Below the pieces are notes generated by a model. That model was not told the origin of the DNA. It ran no database searches and saw only the letters and a program-made list of their open reading frames with translations. 64,000 nucleotides of DNA from JAGVDM01 sp964642315 (GTDB lineage Bacteria; Patescibacteriota; Gracilibacteria; Peribacterales; Peribacteraceae): assembly GCA_964642315.1 (NCBI GenBank), contig CAZXOG010000004.1:62001-126000 (forward strand). The letters are read 5' to 3'. The position numbers and the translations under genes were made by a program. Numbering within the stretch: position 1 is the stretch's first letter; each line of letters begins with the position of its first letter. Shown here in pieces: positions 40,595-47,954 of the stretch.

Positions 40595-41458
40595 TCAGGC
40601 GATATCTTTTCCCAACGCATCGCGGATTTCTGCCGCCATCTTTTCCGCAGATTTCCGCGCCGCTGCCTGCCAGTCCTCGCCAGACGAGGCATAGAGCACG
40701 CTCCGCGAGGCATTCACGATAGCCCCGGTTCCATCGGGGATGAACCCGTTCTTCACGTCATTTGCGGTTCCACCTTGTGCGCCGTATCCGGGGATGAGGA
40801 ACGGGCAGTGTGGCATGAGCGTTCGCAGGTACTTGAGTTCTTCCGGATACGTTGCCCCAACCACGGCGCCGACGAAGGAGAGAGAACTTTCCTTGCCCAA
40901 ATGATGCATGGCCCAGCTCTCCACAAGCTGTGCGAGGTGCTCGTGCACCACCTCGTCGCCCGTCGGGAGATCCTGCAATTCTCCGGAACTCGGGTTGCTC
41001 GTTTTCACGAGAATGAAGATCCCCCTCCCGTTCTTCTCGCACCGAGTGATGAATGGCAAAACGCTGTCTGATCCCAAGTATGGGCAAACCGTGAGGGCAT
41101 CAATCGGCGAATTCTCGCCAAGGTACGCGTCTGCGTATGCCTCACACGTGCTCCCGATATCATTGCGTTTGCCATCCGCAATCACGAGGAGCCCCTGCGC
41201 CTTGGCATAGTCACACACTTCCCAGAACACTCTCATCCCCTCCCAGCCGAGCACCTCGAAGAATGCGAGTTGCGGCTTGACGCAGGAGGCGATGTCCTTG
41301 CAGGAATCCACGATCCCTTTGCAGAACTGCAAAACTCCTGCAGCATCACGTCCCACTCCCTTCGGGAGCTTGAGGATCTGCGGGTCCAGCCCCACACACA
41401 CGGGGGAAGTCTCTGCTATCCGTTTTGTGAGGGCATCGGCGAAGTGCATCAGGCGCAT
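40595..41458 (-). CDS. pyrF: Orotidine 5'-phosphate decarboxylase, type 2
   Basis: Last step of UMP synthesis. 287 residues, longer than the type 1 enzyme; CVGLDPQ near the N-terminus, the catalytic LLVIADGKRNDIGST near 93, VCPYLGSDSV, and the phosphate-binding end IPGYGAQGG and GAIVNASRS. The substrate would come from OMP made by orotate phosphoribosyltransferase, which is not in the window, nor is dihydroorotate dehydrogenase. Starts at ATG 41458 or ATG 41449. Follows comM by 20 bases and is probably co-transcribed. Confidence 0.93.
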   Translation of the reverse strand: MRLMHFADALTKRIAETSPVCVGLDPQILKLPKGVGRDAAGVLQFCKGIVDSCKDIASCVKPQLAFFEVLGWEGMRVFWEVCDYAKAQGLLVIADGKRNDIGSTCEAYADAYLGENSPIDALTVCPYLGSDSVLPFITRCEKNGRGIFILVKTSNPSSGELQDLPTGDEVVHEHLAQLVESWAMHHLGKESSLSFVGAVVGATYPEELKYLRTLMPHCPFLIPGYGAQGGTANDVKNGFIPDGTGAIVNASRSVLYASSGEDWQAAARKSAEKMAAEIRDALGKDIA

Positions 41459-41478
41459 GGTAGCGCCGCAAGGCTGCC

Positions 41479-42981
41479 CTATCCATCAATATTCTGCCGG
41501 TACTGCAACGCCTCGGCGACATGCGGAGTCTCAATTGTGGCACTGCCCGCAAGATCCGCGATGGTCCGCGCCACTTTGATCGTGCGGTGGTAAGCGCGTG
41601 CGGAGAGGCCGAGCCGCTGCACGGCTGTTTTGAGCAGCAGTTGTGAGGATTCTGTGAGCGGGCAGAGCCGGTCGATTTCCTTTACCCCCATTTCCTTGTT
41701 CGTGGAGATGACAAGGTCCCGAAAGCGCGTCTTCTGGCGTTCGCGTGCCGCAATGACGCGGCCAAGAATCACCGCGCTCGATTCTTCCCCTTCTGCCGGG
41801 CCGCGCTGCAAATCCTCCACAGGCACCGGCTGCACGTCGATCGTGAGATCGATGCGGTCGAGGAGCGGCGCCGAGATGCGCCGCCGGATCCGCTGGGCGC
41901 TCGCAACGCTGTACTTTGCCGGATTCATCGCTGCAACCATGATGAAGTCGGCGGGGAATGTCACCGATCCCTGCGCCCGCGTGATCGTGATGGTGCGGTC
42001 TTCCAGCGGCTGTCGCAGCACCTCGAGTACTTGTGGCGGAAATTCCGCGAGTTCATCCAAAAAGAGCACGCCGCGGTGTGCGAGGCTGATTTCCCCGGGC
42101 CCGGGTATCTGTCCGCCCCCCACGATGCTCACGCCGCTTGCCGTGTGGTGCACGAGGCGGAACGGACGCGTGCGGATGAGCGGTGATGATTCCGGCAGGA
42201 GGTTGGCGACGGAGTAGATTTGCGTTACTTCGATGGATTCTTCGTTTGAGAGCGGCGGGAGGATGCCGCGGAATGCACGCGCGAGAAGTGTTTTGCCAGC
42301 CCCAGGCGCACCGGAGAGCAGCACGTTGTGTCCGCCCGCTGCGGCGATTTCCAGCGCACGCTTGGCATGGTGCTGGCCGCGGACGTCGGCGAAGTCTATG
42401 AGGTTCTCTTCCGCTATCCTGCCAGGACTGCTCGCAGGCGGGGCAATCGGCGGAGCCGCCTGTTCCCCGCGGAGAATTGCTACCAGCTCCGTGAACGTTT
42501 CCGGCGCGATGACCCGCACGCCAGGAATGAGCGCGGCTTCGGCACCGTTCACTGCGGGGACGACGAGGGTTTCGATGCCGTGCTTGCGGCAGGCGATGGC
42601 GGCGGAGAGCACGCCGGTCACGTGGCGCAGGCTCCCATCGAGGGCCAGTTCCCCTAGGAAAGCAGTGCGTGCGAGCGTGTCTTCCGGCAGCAGGACGTGC
42701 CCGTTCACCATCAGGATGCCGAGCGCCATTGCGAGGTCGTACCGTGGGCCGCTCTTGCGCAGATCCGCCGGGGCCAGGTTCACCGTGATCACGCGCCCGG
42801 TGGGAATGCGGAATCCGCAGGAACGCAAAGCCATCCAGACACGATGCTTACTTTCCTGTACTGCGGTATCCCCAAGCCCGACGATGAGCATCTTCGCCTC
42901 ACCCGGGGCGCAGCCAACCTCTACGGTAATCCGCTCGCTCCGTACGCCGATATTCTGGAATGTCGTGAGTTTCGTGAGCAC
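41479..42981 (-). CDS. comM: ComM/YifB-family AAA+ ATPase (Mg-chelatase-like)
   Basis: 500 residues: N-terminal Lon-protease-like domain (VEVGCAPGEAKMLIVGLGD), AAA+ core with Walker A GAPGAGKTLLAR, sensor and Walker B GVLFLDELAEF, and a C-terminal Mg-chelatase-type helical domain. ComM helps branch migration during natural transformation in other bacteria. Next to a type IV pilus and a YraN gene, that suggests DNA uptake ability. ATG 42981 lies six bases after a TACACT box (minus strand), so the message is nearly leaderless. Confidence 0.93.
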   Translation of the reverse strand: MLTKLTTFQNIGVRSERITVEVGCAPGEAKMLIVGLGDTAVQESKHRVWMALRSCGFRIPTGRVITVNLAPADLRKSGPRYDLAMALGILMVNGHVLLPEDTLARTAFLGELALDGSLRHVTGVLSAAIACRKHGIETLVVPAVNGAEAALIPGVRVIAPETFTELVAILRGEQAAPPIAPPASSPGRIAEENLIDFADVRGQHHAKRALEIAAAGGHNVLLSGAPGAGKTLLARAFRGILPPLSNEESIEVTQIYSVANLLPESSPLIRTRPFRLVHHTASGVSIVGGGQIPGPGEISLAHRGVLFLDELAEFPPQVLEVLRQPLEDRTITITRAQGSVTFPADFIMVAAMNPAKYSVASAQRIRRRISAPLLDRIDLTIDVQPVPVEDLQRGPAEGEESSAVILGRVIAARERQKTRFRDLVISTNKEMGVKEIDRLCPLTESSQLLLKTAVQRLGLSARAYHRTIKVARTIADLAGSATIETPHVAEALQYRQNIDG

Positions 42982-42987
42982 AGAGCG

Positions 42988-43040
42988 AGTGTACTATCGT
43001 ACACCTTTCTGTCTACATGAAAGGGTAGACGAACGTATAC
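42988..43040. promoter_or_regulatory. Divergent comM/yraN control region with three palindromes
   Basis: GTGTAC-TATC-GTACAC (42989-43004), GTCTAC-8 nt-GTAGAC (43011-43030) and GTATAC (43035-43040). The minus-strand comM promoter TAGACA-16-TACACT is built into the first two, and TATACC for yraN into the third. Confidence 0.6.
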
Positions 43041-43060
43041 CTTCATTGAAGAATGCTCGC

Positions 43061-43420
43061 ATGGATCATCGTGTTCAGACTGGTGCGCGCGGGGAACAGA
43101 TTGCCGCTTCGTATCTCCGGGACCGCGGGTACGCTTTGTACGAGCGGAACGTTCGTCTCGGCAGATGCGAGATCGACATCGTCGCGTTCGATCCGCGCGA
43201 CCGTACTGTCGTCTTCGTCGAAGTAAAGTCGCGTTCCTCATTGTGCGACGCATTTCATCCGCTCCTCGGAATTACTCCGAAGAAGAAGCGCGCACTCCAC
43301 ATGGCGATGGATGCGTGGGTTGCGCGGCACGCCTTCGACGGAGGATATCGGCTCGACATTGTCTGCGTTGCAGGCGGAGGAGTTATAGAACACATTGAAC
43401 AGGTGGAGGTAACGATCTGA
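43061..43420 (+). CDS. yraN: YraN/UPF0102 nuclease-fold protein
   Basis: 119-residue small protein of the restriction-endonuclease-like fold. GARGEQIAASYLRDRGY, EIDIVAFD and VFVEVKSRSS match the UPF0102 family. The E-x-D and ExK residues form the usual catalytic pattern. Role unknown; often next to comM, as here, which hints at DNA processing. ATG 43061 is chosen; longer frames run through the comM gene on the other strand. Confidence 0.88.
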   Translation: MDHRVQTGARGEQIAASYLRDRGYALYERNVRLGRCEIDIVAFDPRDRTVVFVEVKSRSSLCDAFHPLLGITPKKKRALHMAMDAWVARHAFDGGYRLDIVCVAGGGVIEHIEQVEVTI

Positions 43421-43438
43421 ATGCCGAAGCGGCAGTGT

Positions 43439-44098
43439 TCATGGATACACAGGAAGATTCTTTGGGGAGAACGTTCCATGGGCGGAGTAACGGGCAATTG
43501 CACAAAGTTGTTTGTACACCGCCGGTATCATGCTCACGAGGAACTCGCCTTCCGCAAAGCATCCGCGCGCCTGCGAATCCCGGTCGAAATAATCGATGAA
43601 ATTCACATGGATGCAGCCGGGCTTGAGGAGCGGCCGGTAGAGCGCGGCACAGGTCGGGGCGGCTGGAACGACATCGGCTGAGAGGTGCCCACAGTGGGCG
43701 GCGAGGCCAAGGATTCTGCCCCCCTGCGCTGCGTGTACGAGCAAGATGATCACATCGGCTTTCCGCATCGACGCGGGGGCGAGAAGGATGTACCGGCTGC
43801 GTGCAGGGTTGCATCCCACCGCGCTCAGGAACGCGCGCGCTGTGGCCGCATCCGGAAAGACGTGCTCTCGCCTCACGTATGTCCGGACAACCTCCCCGAT
43901 GGGAATGGGGTAGTTACACGCGAAGTAACTGCCGGCGGAGAATCGTTTCCGCCGGCAGTCAATCGCAATCTTCCTGCCATGCTTCGCAGCGTGCGCAAGA
44001 GCGGAGCTCACCTCATCTTCCGTGGTGGCATATCCGCGCGGGAGCACATCCACGAATCGCACTGCAATGGGGTGGTGACGAGTGAGCAGCTTCGTCAT
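43439..44098 (-). CDS. DUF169-like protein, partner of radical SAM gene
   Basis: About 219 residues, soluble. HPIAVRFVDVLPRG at the start, CRRKRFSAGSYFACNY, a long LAPASMRKADVIILLV strand-helix part and a Cys/Pro-rich AAPTCAALYRPLLKPG resemble the DUF169 (COG2043) family of unknown function. Similarity was judged by eye, so the family call is tentative. Several Cys residues could bind a metal or cluster. ATG 44098 overlaps the stop of the radical SAM gene by four bases, so the two are translationally coupled and probably act on the same substrate. Confidence 0.6.
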   Translation of the reverse strand: MTKLLTRHHPIAVRFVDVLPRGYATTEDEVSSALAHAAKHGRKIAIDCRRKRFSAGSYFACNYPIPIGEVVRTYVRREHVFPDAATARAFLSAVGCNPARSRYILLAPASMRKADVIILLVHAAQGGRILGLAAHCGHLSADVVPAAPTCAALYRPLLKPGCIHVNFIDYFDRDSQARGCFAEGEFLVSMIPAVYKQLCAIARYSAHGTFSPKNLPVYP

Positions 44099-45285
44099 GG
44101 TTTCCGGGGGGACAGGGAACAACCAGCCGCGTGTTCGGCAGGGCACCCATCGCAGGTCTGTGGTGCCATAACAGTTGGATCATGCCGTATGTGTGACGGT
44201 ATGCGATCACAGGCAGGCGAACTCGCGCGTGGGCAGCCGAAGCGCAGGAACGCTTCGCCTCGGCAACCGCCTTTGCAGACGTCGTAAAGTTCACAATCGC
44301 GACAGGGCCCGACGATGTACGCATCCTGGTTGCGGTACACGGCGAGCGTTTCGCTCTTGAGGATTTCCTCGAGAGATTGATCATTCAGGTTGCCATGATG
44401 CATGTGCTGCGCACAGCAGGAGTAGACCCCACCGTAGTCCCCCCTGCCGAAGTTCTTCACATGAACGCCGCTTATGGACATCGTGCAGGGATTCCCATAC
44501 GCGGGAGGATGTACGTATTGCGCCGCTTTTTCAGGGAAGTGCTCTTCATCGAATGCGCGGAAACGCTCGAAGAGCTCGCGCACTTGCTCAGGCGTTACCG
44601 TCGTTGTGGCCTGGCTGCGGTCATTGCTGCGGCTGATCTCGATGAACGGAACGACTCCCCGTTCACGGCAGTATGTGAAGAAACTAAACGCATGCGGGTA
44701 CAAGGAATCCACGAGCGGCATTTCCAGAACGAGCGTCACGCCCTTCTGGCGCACGAGGTTGTCAATTGCGCGCTTGAGCAATGCCGCATAGCCCCGTTTG
44801 CCAGAGTAGGAATCGATGACCGCGTGCCCATCTACCCCGTCTTGCTGAGGAATATAGGCGTGTGTCACGACGACGGGTTTGGTCTCAGTAAGCTTTTCAG
44901 CCTCTACCTGTTCCGCGAAACGCATGCCGTTCGTGACCAGTATCGGGGTCATGCCTTCCTCCCGGATGTGCCGCAGAATCTCCTGCACGTCAGGGTGCAG
45001 CGTCGGCTCTCCGCCGAGGAGCGCAACTTCCCGGAAGCCGGCGGCCTGTGCCTGCGACACATAGTCAATGGCGGCGGCGAGCGGTGTATCGCCCGGGTAG
45101 CTCGCACGCTCGCAAATGGCGGAGAGCCTGCCCGATTTCATTGGCGTCTTGTAGCAGGCTTCGCAGTGCAGCTGGCACTTCTCTCCCGGCACGATTTCCA
45201 TCCCGAAACACTGGTGGGGGGAATCGTGCTTCTCCCGGAATGCGTTGGGGCTTGCCGATGATGGGTAGAAACCGGATTCAGTCAT
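44095..45285 (-). CDS. Radical SAM enzyme with SPASM-type auxiliary cluster domain
   Basis: 396 residues. The 4Fe-4S site CQLHCEACY (CxxxCxxC) is at about 37-45, with ALLGGEPTLHPD following as the SAM-binding strand. The C-terminal part has CTMSISG, YSCCAQ, CRDCELYDVCKGGC, and several later Cys, as in SPASM or twitch domains that hold extra clusters. SPASM enzymes modify peptides (RiPPs, quinone cofactors) or proteins. ATG 45285 lies 21 bases after a terminator T-run, with no room for its own promoter, so expression must come from read-through. It is followed by a coupled DUF169-like gene. Confidence 0.9.
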   Translation of the reverse strand: MTESGFYPSSASPNAFREKHDSPHQCFGMEIVPGEKCQLHCEACYKTPMKSGRLSAICERASYPGDTPLAAAIDYVSQAQAAGFREVALLGGEPTLHPDVQEILRHIREEGMTPILVTNGMRFAEQVEAEKLTETKPVVVTHAYIPQQDGVDGHAVIDSYSGKRGYAALLKRAIDNLVRQKGVTLVLEMPLVDSLYPHAFSFFTYCRERGVVPFIEISRSNDRSQATTTVTPEQVRELFERFRAFDEEHFPEKAAQYVHPPAYGNPCTMSISGVHVKNFGRGDYGGVYSCCAQHMHHGNLNDQSLEEILKSETLAVYRNQDAYIVGPCRDCELYDVCKGGCRGEAFLRFGCPRASSPACDRIPSHIRHDPTVMAPQTCDGCPAEHAAGCSLSPRKP

Positions 45286-45305
45286 GCTCGTGCGTGGGAA
45301 GGATA

Positions 45306-45335
45306 TGAAAAAAGCCTCGCCGGACAGCGGGGCTT
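45306..45335 (-). terminator. Intrinsic terminator before the radical SAM gene
   Basis: Minus-strand AAGCCCCGC, 6-base loop, GCGAGGCTT (one G-T wobble), then TTTTTTC. It lies between the small peptide gene and ATG 45285. Confidence 0.9.
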
Positions 45336-45360
45336 GCAGAATGGAGTAGTCAGAAATGCA

Positions 45361-45441
45361 TCAGCGCCAGCTGTACAGCGGTGTCAACGCTGCCTGCCAC
45401 CACCTGTAGGCCATAGCCATCGATGGGATGTACTTATGCAC
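45361..45441 (-). CDS. Small aromatic-rich peptide (RiPP precursor or attenuator leader)
   Basis: 26 codons from GTG 45441, or 19 from ATG 45420. The peptide ends with AYRWWQAALTPLYSWR: three Trp, two of them adjacent, plus two Tyr in this segment. GTG 45441 falls one base after the predicted transcription start, like other near-leaderless genes here. An intrinsic terminator lies 25 bases past the stop and the radical SAM gene behind it. Two readings fit: a precursor peptide modified by the radical SAM enzyme, or a trp-type leader peptide whose translation controls termination. No Shine-Dalgarno sequence for either start. Confidence 0.5.
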   Translation of the reverse strand: MHKYIPSMAMAYRWWQAALTPLYSWR

Positions 45442-45448
45442 CGGTACA

Positions 45449-45477
45449 AGAGTACATACGTGCTTTCACTGCGTCAA
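45449..45477 (-). promoter_or_regulatory. Promoter of the peptide-radical SAM operon
   Basis: Minus-strand TTGACG, 17 bases, TACTCT. One of the strongest promoters in the window. Confidence 0.75.
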
Positions 45478-45510
45478 GAATTTTTCCGCACATAGCGCAT
45501 CGCGCAGTGC

Positions 45511-46209
45511 TTAGTCCCCCATTACGACAATCAATCCGCCCGCCGAAAGCGGCACATGGAGCGGCCACCGCACAGGATCAAGATCCGCCTGTACACACCG
45601 CTCGAACACATCGCGCTTCTCTTTGCCTTTGAGCAGGAGGATGCAACGTTTGCATGCCATGATGACAAGCGGGGATACCGTGACGCGGTCGCGCACCTCG
45701 AACTGATCGGTGTGCGTATGGAGCGCGAGGATTTCCTCGAATGCTTCCTCCGGCACCGGAGGGAACAGCGAGGCGATGTGCCCGTCGTTCCCGAGGCCGA
45801 GTACCATCACATCCGGAGCGTGCCGCGAGAATATGCGTATGAGCGATTCTGCATACGAAGCGGCGCACGCGTCGGGCGGAAGCGCGGTATTCGGGAACGT
45901 GATGTGCTTCGCGGGAATCTGTGCATGTTTCAATAGGGTTTCGCGCACGAGCCTCGCGTTGCTCTCTTCGTGGCCAGGTGGTACCAACCGCTCATCCACA
46001 AGGAAGAGCCGCACGCTATCCCAGGGAATGTCCATGTCCTTCCCGAGCAGCATGTATGACGGCCCGGGCGTTGAGCCGCCGGAGAGGCCCAGGATGCACT
46101 CGCCGCGTTCCCTGATCGCCTCCGTTAGCCCCGCGGCGATCGTGCGTGCGGATTCCGCCGCAAAATCCCCGTTCTTCGCCTCGATGCACTGGTAACGAAG
46201 CTCACTCAT
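45511..46209 (-). CDS. pgl: 6-phosphogluconolactonase
   Basis: Hydrolyses 6-phosphogluconolactone in the oxidative pentose-phosphate pathway. 232 residues, DevB type: LGLSGGSTPGPSY near residue 40, FLVDERLVPPGHEESN near 70, LGLGNDGHIASLFPP near 140. Start overlaps the zwf stop by four bases, so it is coupled to zwf. No gnd gene is in the window. A GCAC/GTGC-GCGC hairpin lies just after the stop. Confidence 0.93.
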   Translation of the reverse strand: MSELRYQCIEAKNGDFAAESARTIAAGLTEAIRERGECILGLSGGSTPGPSYMLLGKDMDIPWDSVRLFLVDERLVPPGHEESNARLVRETLLKHAQIPAKHITFPNTALPPDACAASYAESLIRIFSRHAPDVMVLGLGNDGHIASLFPPVPEEAFEEILALHTHTDQFEVRDRVTVSPLVIMACKRCILLLKGKEKRDVFERCVQADLDPVRWPLHVPLSAGGLIVVMGD

Positions 46210-47681
46210 GAGATCTCAAGCCACGAAGTGCCGTCTCGCGCGATCCACTCGGACATCTGCGCCGGGCCGCCGGAACCTGCAGGGTACGGGTGGAGCGGCG
46301 TATCGGATTTTTCCAAGTGAGTCTGTACCGGATCAAAGAGCCGCCAGGACGCGTGCACTTCCTCGAACGAGAGGAACCACTGTTTCTTGCCGTGGATCGC
46401 TTCAAGAAGCAGCAGGCCGTGTTCCGGGAGACAGTCTCCCATGCACACGAGCGGATCAGAGAGCACGAGCGGGCGGAAAATCGGTTCCGTGCCGCCGAGC
46501 TTGGTCTGGAGCTCAAAACGCATGCCGGCTTCGCCCTGCAGGATGATGTGCAGGCGATTCGGAGTGCTCCCTTCGCCGACGCTGTGCGGCACCTGAAACT
46601 GCACGGAGATGCGGGTTTCCTTCTTCGTGAGGCGTTTGCCGGAACGCAGGTAGAACGGCACGCCCTCCCACCGCGACGTCCTCGACATGAGGCGCATGGC
46701 AACGAACGTGTTCGTCCGCGAATCCTTGGCAATCCCTTCCTCCTCCCGGTAGCCGGCGACGTGCTTCCCATTCACGCTGCCAGCGGCGTACTGCCCCTGG
46801 AGCACGAGGTCGTCGAGGTCAGTTGCCGGCGGCAGGTACACCTGGCTCAAGGCGCTGAGCCTGCTTTCCCGGAATGAATCGCCTTCCTGCTGCAGCCGCA
46901 TGGTGAGCAGGGTCATGATCATGAGGAGGTGTGACTGGAACATGTCGCGGAACGTCCCCGTGTGTTCAAAATATCCCGCACGCCCCTCGATGCCGCCGGG
47001 CTCGGACGCGGTGATTTCCACATGGTGGATCAGCGTGTTCTTAAAGAGGCGTTCGAGCAGCGGGTTCGCATACCGCAGGTAGAACACGTTGCGCACGGCT
47101 TCCTTCCCCAGGTAGTGGTCGAGCAGGTATACCTCTTCGTCGCTGAAGCACGAGAGGAGCTGCTTCTTGATCTGGCCAAAGCTCTTTAAGTTGCTCCCGA
47201 CTGGTTTCTCCACGATGCAGCGGAATGGGATGCCGTCGCAGTGCACACCGCCGCGGCACAGGTTCTCCGAGATCTGCGTGAAGACCGCGGGCGGCACGGA
47301 GTAGTACGCAAGCCGCGCCTGGCCCTTCCAGCCCTTTTCCAGCTTGGTGAGCTTGGCTGCGAGCGACGTGAAATCGCTTTCCCGGTCATACTGTCCCTGG
47401 TGGTAGTGCACATGGGAGAGGAATTCCTTGAGAGCAGCGGCATTCGGTTCCGGCACTTCCCTGCGAATGGATTCTTCCACCGATGTCCGGAACGAATCGT
47501 CATCCATATCCGATCGGGCGAATCCGATGATGGCGTACTGCGCCGGGAGCCGCTTTTTCTGCGCGAGAATGTAGAGCGCCGGGTAGAGCTTGAGCCGTGC
47601 CAAGTGGCCGGATGCCCCGAAGAGCACGAGGCTGAACGGCGTTGGTGCGGAGAGAAGTGATGTGCGTGGAGCGGAGCTCAT
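46206..47681 (-). CDS. zwf: Glucose-6-phosphate 1-dehydrogenase
   Basis: Oxidises glucose 6-phosphate to the lactone, making NADPH. About 491 residues. Coenzyme fold VLFGASGHLARLKLYPALY at the N-terminus, RCIVEKPVG and the active-site block LLDHYLGKEAVRNVFYLRYAN near 190-210. Note GASGHLARLKL where most enzymes have GASGDLAxRKL: His replaces Asp. The start ATG 47681 follows a TTGTCC-16-TACAAT promoter by nine bases; the frame to 47702 would begin upstream of transcription. Forms a two-gene operon with pgl. Confidence 0.95.
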   Translation of the reverse strand: MSSAPRTSLLSAPTPFSLVLFGASGHLARLKLYPALYILAQKKRLPAQYAIIGFARSDMDDDSFRTSVEESIRREVPEPNAAALKEFLSHVHYHQGQYDRESDFTSLAAKLTKLEKGWKGQARLAYYSVPPAVFTQISENLCRGGVHCDGIPFRCIVEKPVGSNLKSFGQIKKQLLSCFSDEEVYLLDHYLGKEAVRNVFYLRYANPLLERLFKNTLIHHVEITASEPGGIEGRAGYFEHTGTFRDMFQSHLLMIMTLLTMRLQQEGDSFRESRLSALSQVYLPPATDLDDLVLQGQYAAGSVNGKHVAGYREEEGIAKDSRTNTFVAMRLMSRTSRWEGVPFYLRSGKRLTKKETRISVQFQVPHSVGEGSTPNRLHIILQGEAGMRFELQTKLGGTEPIFRPLVLSDPLVCMGDCLPEHGLLLLEAIHGKKQWFLSFEEVHASWRLFDPVQTHLEKSDTPLHPYPAGSGGPAQMSEWIARDGTSWLEIS

Positions 47682-47690
47682 GGAGTATTC

Positions 47691-47718
47691 ATTGTAGTGC
47701 ATGGCTGGCGCAGGACAA
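47691..47718 (-). promoter_or_regulatory. Promoter of zwf-pgl
   Basis: Minus-strand TTGTCC, 16 bases, TACAAT; nine bases to ATG 47681. Confidence 0.65.
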
Positions 47719-47736
47719 TCGGGAGGAGCTCTTCAC

Positions 47737-47765
47737 TTGTGTTCTGTTTCACCCATTGCTACTCT
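47737..47765 (+). promoter_or_regulatory. Promoter of the SAM riboswitch-metK unit
   Basis: TTGTGT, 17 bases, TACTCT; transcription would start near 47772, just before the riboswitch P1 helix. Confidence 0.6.
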
Positions 47766-47778
47766 CCGCGCACAGCAC

Positions 47779-47890
47779 CGCTCTATCCAGAGAGATGCAG
47801 AGGGAACTGGCCCGTTCGATGCATCCCCCAACCACTCCGCGCCTGCGGGAAACGGTGGGAACTCCAGCCCCCGATGGGGGAAGATAGCTC
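47779..47890 (+). promoter_or_regulatory. SAM-I (S-box) riboswitch
   Basis: P1 CTATC (47783-47787) with GATAG (47883-47887). Core elements in order: CAGAGAG, GCAGAGGGAACTGGCCCG, CGATGC, CCCAACC, GGTGGGAACTCCAGC and a CCCCC/GGGGG P4-like stem then GGAAGATAG. These match the B. subtilis type S-box core. After P1, GGGGAGA can pair with TCTCCC just before the metK start, which suggests control at translation, since no terminator T-run is present. Confidence 0.93.
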
Positions 47891-47954
47891 TCGCAAGCTC
47901 ACGCTTCCTCCGGCACGGGGAGACGGTCTTCCTGTCATCTTTCTCCCATCTTCC

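Noticed and set aside
42233..43060. Long N-terminal extension of YraN
   Set aside because: It runs antisense through comM; the family start and control region place the start at 43061.
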